Positions 23,514-38,393 of a DNA stretch of 64,000 bases are shown here, piece by piece (within the stretch, counting starts at the first letter, position 1; each line of letters opens with the position of its first letter). Source of the stretch: Strigamia acuminata. Lineage: Eukaryota; Arthropoda; Chilopoda; Geophilomorpha; Linotaeniidae. The translations under genes and the position numbers were made by a program. The stretch lies in contig OX442315.1 of assembly GCA_949358305.1 (NCBI GenBank), positions 29,848,427 through 29,912,426 of the forward strand. Reading direction: 5' to 3'. The notes under the pieces were generated by a model. That model ran no database searches. It was not told the origin of the DNA and was given only the letters and a program-made list of their open reading frames with translations.

Positions 23514-25336
23514 ATCGCGGCGTTTAGCAGATAATGTTTGTTTTTTTGATGTTAAAAACATGTAGCACGAAGAAAGATCCACCACCACATCGTCATCTTA
23601 GACACCTTGCGTAAAACATAAAGAAAAGTTTGCATAGCCCATCGACTTGTTTTTCTTTTCGATAATTAAAATAATCAACAAATACTGATAAATTTTTATT
23701 ATTCATGTGTTGTAAATAACACATTGGGGCGAAATAAACCCCACGTGATTTGATTTCTCTCCCATTGTTTCACTTTATTTAAAATGAGTTCTTTTTTTTG
23801 TCTTCTGTGTCCCAATTGTATGAATTAAGTTTTTAAAAAAAAAAAAATTTGTAAAGTCATCACTTAATTTTAGCCTCAATTATTTTGCTTCATGGGGAAA
23901 ATAAAAGCTATTGGAAATAAATTAGATGATATTTCGATTTTGACAAAAACTGTATTACCGGTAGGTACTTTGCAGAACTAGATTTATGAGTTATAGTTAT
24001 GGATAGAAAAATGTTTAAATGGTAAATCGAGTTCTGCAAAGTCGCTATTATGTGACAGCACGATTATAATTTATATCTTACTCCATTCGTTATTGGCATT
24101 TTAGTCGAAAATGATGGAATAAAAACAATATGCGTTGTTAAAATTGTGCTAAACAGGTTTTTATACATACGAAAATTCAATTACTTAATTGCTAGAATAT
24201 AAAAAGAAAAAATAAGAACTTTGTAATCTACACAATCACAATGCTGACGTATATTTTTGTACAAATTCTGCATAAATCTGGTTCGGGTAACCTTGCAACA
24301 TCCTGAATAAGCGAAAAAAATATATTTTATACATTTAAAAATGTATAAATGCTTGGATTTGAGGGACCTGAATGCTCACACGGATGCTGAGGTGACATTT
24401 TGTATGATAGAATTTAAAAGTAAGATTCAATTTCAGTCACGAATTTTTATATCGTGTGATCTGGTTTCATTTATTTCATTTGAATTAATTGTGGTATTCT
24501 ATCTTACAGGATCTCGATACAGTCATTAAGCACTAATAAAACTGCAAGTCCAGTTGACTTGCAACACGTGTAAAATAAATAACAAAAGGGGAGATATAAT
24601 ATTTGCACCGAAGAAAATTAATTAAATAATTTTTACTCAAACGTGTTTGTGATAGTTTGGACGTGCAGCCATTTGCAACGTTTATTAATTTTTAAAGAAA
24701 AAAGATTCGTTGTTTACTCAAATCTCTAAAGTGTCCTGCATTGGAGTCAGAGAGGAAATTAAAATTTGAAAAACGACAGCTATTGGCTAAAAATATATAT
24801 TAGTCACCCTTCCAGGATATTACTACAGATTAGAAATGATATTAAGCCACTCGAGTTTAGGTGTTGAATGATATAACCACAGCATTTGGAAATCAGGCCT
24901 TGACCCAAATTCCCCCATTTTCTACAAGTAAGAAGTCTTCGAACATTTTCTACAAGTGTTTATTTCAAGGTTAACACTCGTCTACATTTTAAACTTTATT
25001 TCGCCCTTGAATTTTTTCTTCGGCACTCCGGGTTAATGGTTGATGTTCTGCGTTGGGCCCTCAGAGGTCAAACTCTCGTTGCTAAGTGTGCCTCGAAGCT
25101 GTGACTTTTATCGTCAGACACGTGATCCAAAGGGGAAAATTTCTCAAGCGGTCGGACGTCGTCGATTTCCTGTGTAAACTAAAACTGAGAGCGATCAGAC
25201 CAGCTGGTTATAGTAGGAAGGGAGTAGCTTCACTTTTTAAGTTGTTGGAGCTTCGTTGTTTGTGTTTTGGAAAGTTTAGATAACTTTTTACGAAAATCAA
25301 CATTAGTTTGGTTTCTTATCGAGTTTTTAATTTATC
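23514..25336. other. intergenic region between SET and pelle
   Basis: It holds the SET 3' UTR, with AATAAA near 23733, and presumably the pelle promoter. A hairpin-forming inverted repeat lies at 23967-24042. No coding exon with family resemblance was found; open frames at 24341-24529 and 25086-25283 look random. Confidence 0.55.
23967..24042. repeat. 20-bp inverted repeat with 36-bp spacer
   Basis: The left arm ACTTTGCAGAACTAGATTTA (23967-23986) and right arm TAAATCGAGTTCTGCAAAGT (24023-24042) pair at 19 of 20 positions. It lies downstream of SET. It could be a small MITE relic or a transcribed hairpin, and no family is recognised. Confidence 0.7.
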
Positions 25337-28138
<2,802 letters not shown>

Positions 28139-28314
28139 ATAAGACTATTTGTGTATTGTGGATTCGTTTGACGATGAAAATAATATTTTTTAATAACTTT
28201 ATAAATTTATTCTACTTTTATTGGAAAATATAATTAAATTGTACGTTTTAATAAAGATTTTCAATGTAAAATTCAGAGTTTGTTTTCACCAGAAATGCCT
28301 CAGTTTTTGCATTT
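28139..28314. other. pelle 3' UTR
   Basis: AT-rich sequence following the pelle stop, with AATAAAG near 28250. Nothing else is visible. Confidence 0.5.
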
Positions 28315-28962
28315 TGCGGCGTTTATTAATCATTAGGCATGTGCGTTATTTATTTTGCATGATGCGTTGCGTTATCCACAAAACAACGCAATAATGGAAC
28401 AACAACGCGACAACGGAAATGGTGCTATTTCCACGTATGTGTTTAAAAATAGCTCTATTTACACATGGTGTGTGAATATGGTGATGTTTACACGTATTGT
28501 CTGCGAAAATGATGAATTTTACACGTATTGTATGTGAAGATGGTGATTTAGGGGTGATTTTGATTTTGTGTTATGTATGAAAATGGTGATTTTTAACGTA
28601 ATGGTGTTATACTGTTATTTACATGCACAATGTATAAAACTTGTATTTTTTTAATGTGTAAAATTTTGTTTTCACACGAAAAGCGTGTAAAATGACACTT
28701 TTTTCACATTTAACAACCGAAAAACATGCACAAGGTGTGTAAATGTTGTAATTAAGTGTTTTGTGGTTGCTGATGTCATATTTGTCATATTTGTAGCCGC
28801 CAAGAAAGTTTTAAAACTGAACAATATCGCGTTATTGTATTTTTTCAGTTATTGCGTTGTTGTTTTTTTCGTTATCACGTTTTTTTGCGTTGTCGCGTTA
28901 TCTTGGAATAACGCAATGTGTTATTTTTGCAACAACGCGTTGCGGAACGCGCACAAGCCATC
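28315..28962. repeat. GCGTTGTT-rich inverted-repeat element with internal 30-bp repeats
   Basis: Both ends are full of GCGTT and AACGC words: on the left ATGATGCGTTGCGTTATCC and AACAACAACGCGACAACGG, and on the right TTATTGCGTTGTTG, GCGTTGTCGCGTTATC and AACAACGCGTTGCGG. Several left and right segments are reverse complements over 11-13 bases, suggesting a foldback structure. Between them, about 28445-28545, are three imperfect units starting TTTACAC and holding GTGAAAATGGTGA-like words. No coding capacity was seen. A non-autonomous foldback-type element is the best guess. Confidence 0.5.
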
Positions 28963-29224
28963 ATTACCATCATAAGTAATAAAGAGCGGAAGTACTTTCT
29001 CCGGAGTAAGGTACCAATTACCACCGCTAGGCGATTCACTCTTTTCTGACTCAGTCAATGGCGGACTCCTCGGTTTCAGTATCTGCTGGTGTGCCCTTTC
29101 ATGTTGAAGCAAAGAAATACTGTTGACTTGTGTATCAGATAAATAGAGACACTCGGTTTATGAACATCGTATACAGCAACGAAGGACTTGAAATCATTTA
29201 ATAATACACGTTTAAACCTTTAAA

Positions 29225-29933
29225 ATGTTTATTACAGTAAAAATTTTAAAAGGAAAAGACTGTAAAATCGAGGTTAATGCACTAATTTTATCATTTCTAA
29301 TAGCGATAAATTATGATAGTCTCGTAACTAATCCTATATTTTTTTTCTCTGAATATTTTAGGCAAACACGAATTCATCAATAAGTTTTGTAAAACAGATA
29401 GTTGCGCGAGAACTTGATGTACCTGTCGATCAGCAATTACTTGTATTCAGAGGAAGAAAACTTTCCGGTAATAATAATTACAAAACTAATAATAACCTAC
29501 TCAAGTTCATTATAATTGCATCATAGAAATGAATGCTCGGGCTGTTATTATGCAAAATGAGTCATTGTATTTTAATAACTATTTCAGATAGCATGTCCTT
29601 AGGTGATTATAACATTATTGACGGAACTAAGTTACATTTGTTAATACAAAAAGCAGACTCGATGATCGATAAAATTGAAAATGATACACCGTTGTTGTGG
29701 GATGAAGTAGATAAAGTTTTGCTTAAACATTTTTCCCGCCACAATGCCAATAAGGTGTTGGAGCACTTTAAAAAGGTAAATGGATAAACGAGTTTTGATT
29801 AAAAATGTGATAACATTGTTTTTCGTTCTAGGAATTTTCGCAAACTATGGCTCATTGGAATTTAGATGACATCGAACGTTTAGCAAATTTTTATATGGAT
29901 CATGATTCCTCTTCATCGACAGATTTCATGTAA
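29225..29933 (+). CDS. UBL4A: Ubiquitin-like protein 4A (UBL4A/Get5)
   Basis: UBL4A works with GET4 and BAG6 in the pre-targeting complex that hands tail-anchored proteins to TRC40/GET3. Exons: 29225-29272, from 29362, from about 29587, and about 29832-29933. The N-terminal ubiquitin-like fold reads MFITVKILKGKDCKIE, then SFVKQIVARELDVPVDQQLL, VFRGRKLSD and GDYNIIDGTKLHLLI. The C-terminal TUGS domain, used for assembly with BAG6, follows: VDKVLLKHFSRHNANKVLEH, then TMAHWNLDDIERLANFY. At about 132 residues it is slightly shorter than the human protein. The start is fixed by the first beta strand. Confidence 0.92.
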
Positions 29934-30652
29934 CCGTTCAGTTTTTTTTTTGTTTTTTTTTGTTTGTTTATTTTGTCAATTTAATTAACTTATTTAAATT
30001 TTGTATTACTTATCCTACTTGTTCAGAGGTTTTAATAAAAACACGCATGCTGTAATTGTATTTTTATACATTTTTTAATAGTCCATGAAACGAACGAGAA
30101 AGAAAATCAGTCATTGGTTGTTCGTGCTTTAAATACTTTTAATAAAAATCCTTTACAGAGTTAAGTTTACAATAAATGAAATTTAAGCTAAGCTTACGAA
30201 AAAAAAAAAGTTTAGCAATTTGTGTGCCAAATTCAAATGAAATTGATATTATATGTATATACACAGCACACTTAATAAACATAAAAGCCAAATCGTTGCT
30301 ATTCACACAACAAGCCGTGAATGAATAAACTACCAATTAATTTCATTTATCTCAATAATTCCCTATATTGTATGAATTATTCAGGTTTATTATCTACGTA
30401 CAAATGTCTAAGCTAAATGATTTTATAATACAGTGTCATGAGATAGTGATGGCTGTAAAAAAAATGTGTGAAATACAAAAAGTTACAAATTAAAAAAGAA
30501 AATATTACAGTTAAAGTAAAATCACATAGTTGACATCATCGGTTTTATTAACTCAGTTCTGTTGACTGCGTTTTCAAAGAAAAGCTTCACCCGAAGCAGA
30601 CCCCACTGATTCTGTACGAAGCAAATTTATGTACCATCAAGTTTTGAATGAA
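29934..30652. other. convergent 3' UTRs of UBL4A and WDR82
   Basis: Non-coding AT-rich sequence between the two stop codons. AATAAA for UBL4A lies near 30035. Nothing else was recognised. Confidence 0.6.
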
Positions 30653-32316
30653 TTACATTGTTTCGTCAATACTAGGTAACCAAAATGCCTGAAAAAAAAA
30701 AAACACAAATAAATCACAACCAATAATTTATAATTTTAAAACATAAATTGATCTAATTACCATGTTAGTGCATGCGCTGGCTAACATCATGTATTTAGGA
30801 TTGAATTGCACGCACTGAACGGGTCCTGTGTGGTCGCAATTAAGAACGCATACTTTAAATCCCATTTCGGCATTCCACACGTGTATGCGACCATCCGTTG
30901 ATCCTATAAAATTGACATTTTAAATTCGCAATAATTTAACGGTAAATCGTTCTCTTACCACTGAATACAAACTGCGAATCAGGGCTGAAAGACGCTTCTA
31001 AATGAATACCTTTCGCATTTGAATAGCCCTAAGGATTTAAAAAAAAAAAATTACACTACTGTTGAGTGACGAGAAAGAAATCGAACTTACGGTGAATGTT
31101 TGCAAAGGATTTCCATTAAAAGCATCAATAAGTCGGACAACACTTCCGTTGGTTGCGATCAGCACCGTCTTTCCGTCTGGACTAAACTTTAACATTGTCC
31201 AGTCACAATCCTTTTCTTGGGCTAAGCGAAATGTGTTAAACGGGCCTTTATCGAAGGACCGTAGATCGTATAGTTTAACGTATTCCGAGTTAACACCGGC
31301 AGCGAAAATAAGTCCTTCGGGATCGAATGCCGCGACTGGTCGTCCAGGAAGATGCATCAGACCCTGAGGAGATTAAATCGTAATGTTTCGTTTATTTTTG
31401 CTTTAAATCTAAATTATTATTACACGTTGTTTATACTTGACAATTTGGTGATCTCAAATCCCACAGCCTAACGGTTTTATCTAAGGAGCCGGATAAAAAT
31501 GTATCATCTATGGGTGACATACTGAGAGTGACGACTCTAGAAAATTCAAATTTGTATAAAAATAAACATAAAAATTGTCGAGTAGTAAATACATTACTTT
31601 TTCGTGTGCCCGGGGAAATAGCGAATGTATTTATTATCATGCAGCGACAAATACCGAATGGTATCTAGAATTTTAAAAAATGAATTAAATATTATTAAGT
31701 TTTGAAAATTTCAAATTTTATTTAAATTTAGTACCGTCAACTTTGGTCGAACAATGAATAGTTGTGTTAGCAGCGTGTGTAAATCGTATAAGGTCAACTC
31801 CATATTTTTTACTATTCAGACTGCGTTTATGTCTGTAAAAAAAATATTCAAAAGGAATAAATAATTACATTGAACAATGTAAACACGACACGTATCCGCA
31901 ATATTAAAATTATTATTTAGTGTTATTACTGAAACGTTATTTTTATACAAAATTAAAGACAAGAATGACTCGCTTTAATATTCTCAAATATCATTGCTCC
32001 TCCCTTATCCCTTCACTCAAAACAACGAGGAAAAAAAAAGAAAAAAAAAAAAAACAAGTAAAAAACATGCAACCACAGTTGGAATTTTAAAACGAAGCTT
32101 TTAATTGAGTGCACTGTGTGCATGACAGTTTTGTTTATTATGCTTAAGTACTTACGTTCCCTTCTCACAATCGTAAATGACAATTGAATCGTCTTCACTA
32201 CTGGATATCAATGTTTCTCCATTTGGACTGAAGTCCATACTATTAATTTTGTCCGTATTTTCGCGAAATACTTTCGCCACCCGGAAACTTCGAACGACAT
32301 GATCAACCAACTTCAT
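30653..32316 (-). CDS. WDR82: WD repeat protein 82 (WDR82/Swd2)
   Basis: WDR82 recruits SET1 (COMPASS) H3K4 methyltransferase to RNA polymerase II phosphorylated at Ser5 and also serves PP1-PNUTS in transcription termination. Start ATG 32316-32314 ([17 protein letters not shown]); stop TAA 30655-30653 after LPSIDETM; about eight exons. WD strands are very well conserved: [110 protein letters not shown] and [20 protein letters not shown]. Length, about 310 residues, matches the family. Confidence 0.95.
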
Positions 32317-32849
32317 TTTTTCTTTTTACAAGCTCATAAATCATACGTCTGTTAAAAATTTTCAAACTATTACACATCAAGAGTTTCCATAGGACGCCCT
32401 TATCCTTAACATACACAGGCCAGACAATAAGCCTAAAGCCAACAACTTGAGCCGATTGGAACGGAAGTCATGGCGTACTTATCGCCAACGGAGGAAAAAA
32501 ATAAAATTACAAGTTCCGGTTTTGGCAATACGTGTTTTAACTCGCATAATTATCTAGAAATTTATGTGTAAATTTTGGTATAAAATATATTTACTCAAAT
32601 TGTTGCTTCAAAAAATTTTCATATTTAATTTTTTTTTTAAATTTCAACTTCTAATGCTGGTAATGTAAAAAATTGAAAAAAAATAAAAATAAAAATAAAT
32701 ACCAGCAGGATATATTTAAAAATTTATCTCAAAAATATGAAAAGTTTTATTTTCTTCGTCAAAATATATTTTTTTTTCACCAAAAGTAAAGTTGAGTCTG
32801 GTCAATGAATGTAAATGTTTGGTTGATGAAATGAGCGGAAGCTATAAAG
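32317..32849. promoter_or_regulatory. divergent intergenic region between WDR82 and Vav
   Basis: 533 bp separate two divergent start codons, so it must hold both promoters and 5' UTRs. It is strongly AT-rich. I see no clear TATA, CCAAT or initiator arrangement worth naming. Confidence 0.4.
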
Positions 32850-35800
32850 ATGGCGGAAGAATTATGGCGAGAGTGCGCTAACTGGCTCGTCCGATGCCAA
32901 GTTATTCCGCCCGATCATCGCGTAACTTGGAAACATGCTCAAGTTATCGATTTAGTGAATACAATACGCGATGGAGTTTTACTTAATCATTTGTTAAATA
33001 ACTTAGAGCCAGGATGCGTCGATCTGAAAGAGCTGAATTTGCGCCCTCAAATGTCCCAGGTGATTACTGATATCCACAATCAACAAGTTAACCAATTAAT
33101 CGACACTTTGTTTTTGATTTTGCATTGCAGTTTTTGTGTTTAAAAAACATCCGTGCTTTTCTCCAAACGTGCCACAATGTGTTTGAGTTGAAAACAACAG
33201 ATCTATTTGAGCCTTTTATGTTATTCGACTGTACAGATTTTATTCAGGTGATTTATTTTTAAAAAAAAAAAGTTTTTTTGCGTTGCTTTAAAAGGGAAAA
33301 AAAGATACAAAATATCTGATTAGACGTATGTCTGGAAACAAAAAAAGAAAAGACAGAATTAACTGGATGATATAGTTTGCTAACTCTTGTTAACTTTTTG
33401 TTGCTTAAATAACGAAAGTTGAAATTACTTTTATCCACATGACATTCCGTTTGTTTATAAATTCTAAAACATTTTGACCCAAATTTGAAGAAGGAAAATG
33501 AGGTCTTCATAAATGCTAATTGCTCTTCAATAGCAGAAATATTAATTTGCTGATTGTCCCGTTGTATATTGAATCTTACACTTTATCTTTAGGTTTTGCA
33601 TACTTTGTCGAAACTGTCAAACTGTTCTCGAGCTCAAAAACCTGGAATTGCGTGAGTGACAATAAGAGTTTTATTATTATTTTTATTTATTATTTTATTT
33701 ATTTTGCGTTAATTTTTACCGTTTTCGTAGGGGTTTTTGCTCTCCAAATCACATAGATGCTCACGATTACTACAATGATGATATCTATCGAAATCTCGAA
33801 GATTTAGCCAAGTAATCGTTTAAAGCAGTTAGAATTTCCTTTTTAAAATCAGCTTTGATTTCTATTTTCTAGTGATATAGATGGATACGAAGACAGTTGC
33901 TACGAAGCTGTCTACACATCAGTACAAATCCAGGACGAGGGCATATACGAGGATTTATGTTCTTTTCAACAAAATTCAAAGGTATGAGTTTAAATTAATC
34001 TGCAATTTGAGTTTTGAGACAATTTTTATGTTTTTTACTTTATTTATTTTATCTAGAATTCCTTAGTTTTGGCTCCACCATTAGAAAAACGTGATTATTG
34101 CATCAAAGAACTAATCGAAACTGAAAAGAATTACATCGTTGTTCTCAATATGATAATCCGTAATTTCATATCACCATTGAAACAAATTCTTTCAGCTGAA
34201 GACAGGAAAAACATGTTTTTATCTATAAAAGTAAACAAAACAAAATTTATTTGGAAATAATTTCTTCATCTATTCTTGTTACGTGTAGGAGTTAGCGGAG
34301 ATTCACGCGGGTTTTCATAACGAACTGATTAAAGCTCATGCGGGTACAACAAGATTCAGTCAATGTTTTCTCAACTGGCGGGATAAATTTGTTATTTATG
34401 GTGATTATTGTTCAAATTTACCGCGTGCACAAGAATTGGTCGACGAGCTGTGTACAAAGAACGAATTAGTTAAACAAACTATTTTGGTAGGTAGTTTTTA
34501 AAAGCTTTTTTTTTAATCTTCAGTTAATGTAAAATGTTATGTTTTGAAATGTTTAACAGGGTTGCCAAACGGAAGCTAATGAAGGAAAATTTAAATTGCG
34601 AGATCTGTTGTCAGTACCGATGCAACGGGTACTGAAATATCATTTATTACTTAAGGTAAAAATGACTGTAAAAAGTGGGCAAATAAAAGTTTCAAATGCC
34701 ACAAATTTTTGTAGGAATTAATTCACAACACACCATCTACTCATGAGGATTATGCGGGGTTGGAGAAATCCCTCGAAAGCATGTTGGTAAGTTACGTTAT
34801 CAAAGATTTGGGGGAAAGGAAATGAAATATATTTCCTATTATTTGTTAAAAAATAAAATTGCAGGATATAGCGCAGTATGTAAATGAGGTGAAACGAGAT
34901 AACGAGACACTGCAAATTATTCATGATATTCAAGCGAGCATTACAGATTTAAGCATGGTAAATTGTGACGTTTATGAGATTGCATTGATTTTAATCCTGG
35001 CTCTCTATTTTCAAGCCTAAAGATTTAGAATTGAAAGATTACGGTCGTCTATTAAAAGATGGAGAATTAAAAATCCGGTCACACAGTGAAAATAATAGAT
35101 TAAAAAACAGATACGTGTTTGTGTTTGATAAAGTGATGCTCATGTGTAAATCCACTCGGGTAAATAAGTTTTCTAAAAAAATCAATAAAAAAATCAGAAT
35201 TAATTGATTAATTTGTTTTAGGGTGAGCAATATAGTTACAAAGAAGCTTTAGGCTTGCAAGAATACGGTATTCAAGACATCCCACTTACAAGATCCCACA
35301 GCCGAGACAAAGTAATCGAGTTTATTAATACGGGCATTAACTTTACATTTTATTTTAATATTTTTTCTCTTTGTGCAGTGGAATTTTACCTGGTTTCTAG
35401 TTCACCGTGAGCAGAAGCAAGCGTTTACTATGTACGCGAAAACAGAGGACATTAAAACCAAATGGATCGAAGCGATTACAAAAGCTTTGTATGCAAATTA
35501 AACAATTATTTTATTAGAGTTAGGAGACTTTTTACAGCAAGAACTTTATTCTTTCAGCGACACAATAAAACCTCCTCAAGCGAAGGATAGTGATCACTTA
35601 TTCGAAATGCACACATTTGACAAAGTGAGGAGTTGCGACTCGTGCGAGCGCTTACTTCGTGGTGCCTTTTATCAAGGATATCTGTGTCCAGGTAATTTTT
35701 TTTTAATAATAAAACTGCAAACAGATTATGATAATTTCTATTTATTTTTATAGCTTGTAATGTCGCTGTGCATAAAACTTGTATTACAACGGTTCGTTCT

Positions 35801-37468
35801 TGCGGAGCTCCAAATTTACCTCCTCGCATAAATGACAAAGCAGTTGTAGCTTCTGCATCAAACCAATCGGTGAAACGACACCCCATATGTAATTAATTTG
35901 AAATTTAATCGAAACAAAGTTCGTTCTGATTAAATGCGGTGTGTTCCAGCCTACTGCGTTGCACGGCGATCTAATCATCATGCAAAAGCTGGGTTCATCT
36001 CGTTTCAAGAAGGTGACGAAATTCATATTTTGAAAAAACTGAGTCTGGTTAAATGGGAGGTAAGTTATCTGCAAATAAATATCATTTTCGATAAATTTAG
36101 AGCTGGAATTGAATTGTAGGGAAGAGTGTCACGTTCGGGACAAGAAGGTTTCTTTTATTCGCAATACGTGGAGGAGCAGCCTTTGGTTAATTTTTAATCA
36201 GTAATTAACGAGTGTTTAAAGGTGTAATTTTATTAATTTTATTTAGTTGCATTCACAACCTAAACGAATGTCGTACGAAGTTCCTCCGCCCGTTTCTCCC
36301 GCCTTAAGGTCACCATCGAGCATTCAACAAGTGCAACCATTTGCGTTTCCATATGTTAATTTGAGTTTGGATGAATATCCATGGTACGGGTTGTCAAACG
36401 TAAATTAAAAAAGGAATTACAATTTGGGATGTCGTTTAGGTATGCCGGAAAGATGGATAAAGATACGGCGGCTTTTCAATTAGACAAATTACCAGATGGT
36501 ACATTTTTAGTCCGAATCAGTGAACGACAAAATGGAATTTACGCCATCAGTATGAAGTTAGTACATTTGCGTTCTCTTCATAAAATGTAAACTAACATTA
36601 ATTATTAATAATTTTTCTCTCGTTTTAATAGACACGAAAACAAAGTTAAACATATGAGAGTTCAAATGGAATTTAATGTCCATGGTCAGAATTTATTTTA
36701 CTTATCAGAGTCGAAATATTTTAAATCCATAGTGGTGAGTTACAAGTTTATCAAAATTCGACATCCGATTGTAATCTTTCGATTCCCATTCACTGATAAA
36801 GGAACTTGTAAAGTGGTATCAAGAAAAAACACTAGCGGACAGTTTTACAGGTCTAGATATCTCGTTGACAACGCCTTTTAAAAATGTCAATGAAGAATCA
36901 GGTAAGACAAATTATGTAAATGAATTTGTGAGATTAGCTTAGTAGATGGATTAACATTTAACATGTGCGCTGCATCAGTTGACTAAACTTTAAATTGGAA
37001 CTCACTCGTGAAAAAGTGGGAAACCGTGTACTATAGTTTGAATGTATATAGTGCTTTGCATGACGATAAATGCATGGTAATTTGGTATGCCAGTGTGAGA
37101 TATTTTAACTTATAAGGACAAATGATTTTTCATTTTATCCGTATCATACAGCGTCTCTCCTAGGCTATGCGGTGGCAAACTTTGAGTTTGCCGCTACTGC
37201 AGCCAACATGCTCACTTTAAAAAAGGGAGACATAATTTCCATTCTGTGCAAACGTGGTGGTGATAAAGGATGGTGGAAAGGCCAGTTAAATGCAAAGGTA
37301 TGAAAATTACAAATGTCTTTCACAGAACAAAGTACTATATACATTTCTTTCTTTTTGTAAGTTGTGTACGGTACTTAGAATTTTTTTTTAATCAATTCGT
37401 TGATTTTGTTTCAGGTGGGGTTTTTCCCAGTGACGTATGTGTCTGAGTTAGTTGGAGATGAACTATGA
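32850..37468 (+). CDS. Vav: Vav guanine nucleotide exchange factor
   Basis: Vav activates Rho/Rac GTPases downstream of tyrosine kinases. Start ATG 32850, stop TGA 37466-37468, many short exons. Domains in order: CH ([39 protein letters not shown]); acidic segment with tyrosines ([25 protein letters not shown]), the last matching autoinhibitory Tyr174 of Vav1; DH ([40 protein letters not shown]); PH ([30 protein letters not shown]); C1 zinc finger ([33 protein letters not shown]); SH3 ([16 protein letters not shown]); SH2 ([32 protein letters not shown]); and a final SH3 ([35 protein letters not shown]). This is the complete vertebrate-like layout, including both SH3 domains. Confidence 0.95.
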
Positions 37469-38393
37469 AATATATATCTAATGTTATCTATTGATTAGCT
37501 AAATGATTCTACGACAAATACTATTCTTATCGCTTTAAAGTTATATATTTATAAATTTATATCATAGACAGTAGTTACAGTTGTATATTACTTTCTAGAG
37601 CCAATTGTGCCATTTTTTAAATAAAACAAAGTGGATATTTTTATGTTCCGAGAAATAGTTTGTTTATAGTATACTTGATTGTTCATTCATGAGTGTAAAT
37701 ATTTCGTTTCTTCTATAAAAAAAAATAAACTGGTTTATTTGCAGCCATAGGAGGTGCTTTTGCCTTTTTACTTTGGTCCAATTTTAGCTTTTGGTGCGGC
37801 AGAGTGCTGATTAATAAGTACAACACTCGTTTTCATGGAAAAAAAATTTAATTCAACAGTTATCTATACAAATCAGAAGAAAAGAAATGCAACATGAGGT
37901 TTAGTTTGATTTGTCTTAATGAAATGAGCTCATTAACAAAGGCCACTATGGCACGGATAAATTCCATGTATTAATTACATAATTAGGAAAACTAAAAGCA
38001 ACATAACGTAAATTAACTTTACTGATAAAGGTTAACAAAAATAATAATAGTAGTAAATAAAATCGTATAAAATATACACTGGAAATAAATGCATTATATT
38101 TTTAATAGCACCGTTCAATATTCTTCAAGAAAAAGTTTTTGAAGACAACTTAAGTAAATCTCGCATAAGCATTGAGCTTATTACACTGAATCAACGTTAA
38201 GTGACCATACCAAGACTATTGGTAGAACTAACATTATATTATTAATTAATTAATTAATACTCACTAAATAATAGATCTAACTAAATTATCAAAAATAATT
38301 TGCTTTAGGAACCAAATTAATTACAAAATTGAAAATTAGATATAAGATAAGATGTTTTTTGTTCACCCATTTCCAGTTTGTTCGTTTTACTTA
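37469..38393. other. convergent 3' UTRs of Vav and laminin gamma
   Basis: Non-coding, AT-rich. AATAAA-type signals lie near 37619 and 37725 on plus, and the region near 38240-38258 is an AATT microsatellite. No coding signal. Confidence 0.6.

Noticed and set aside
24341-24529. 62-codon plus-strand frame between SET and pelle.
   Set aside because: Composition is random-looking, with no homology or splice partner.
28445-28545. CRISPR-like direct repeats.
   Set aside because: The units are imperfect, contiguous and without spacers, in a nuclear genome.
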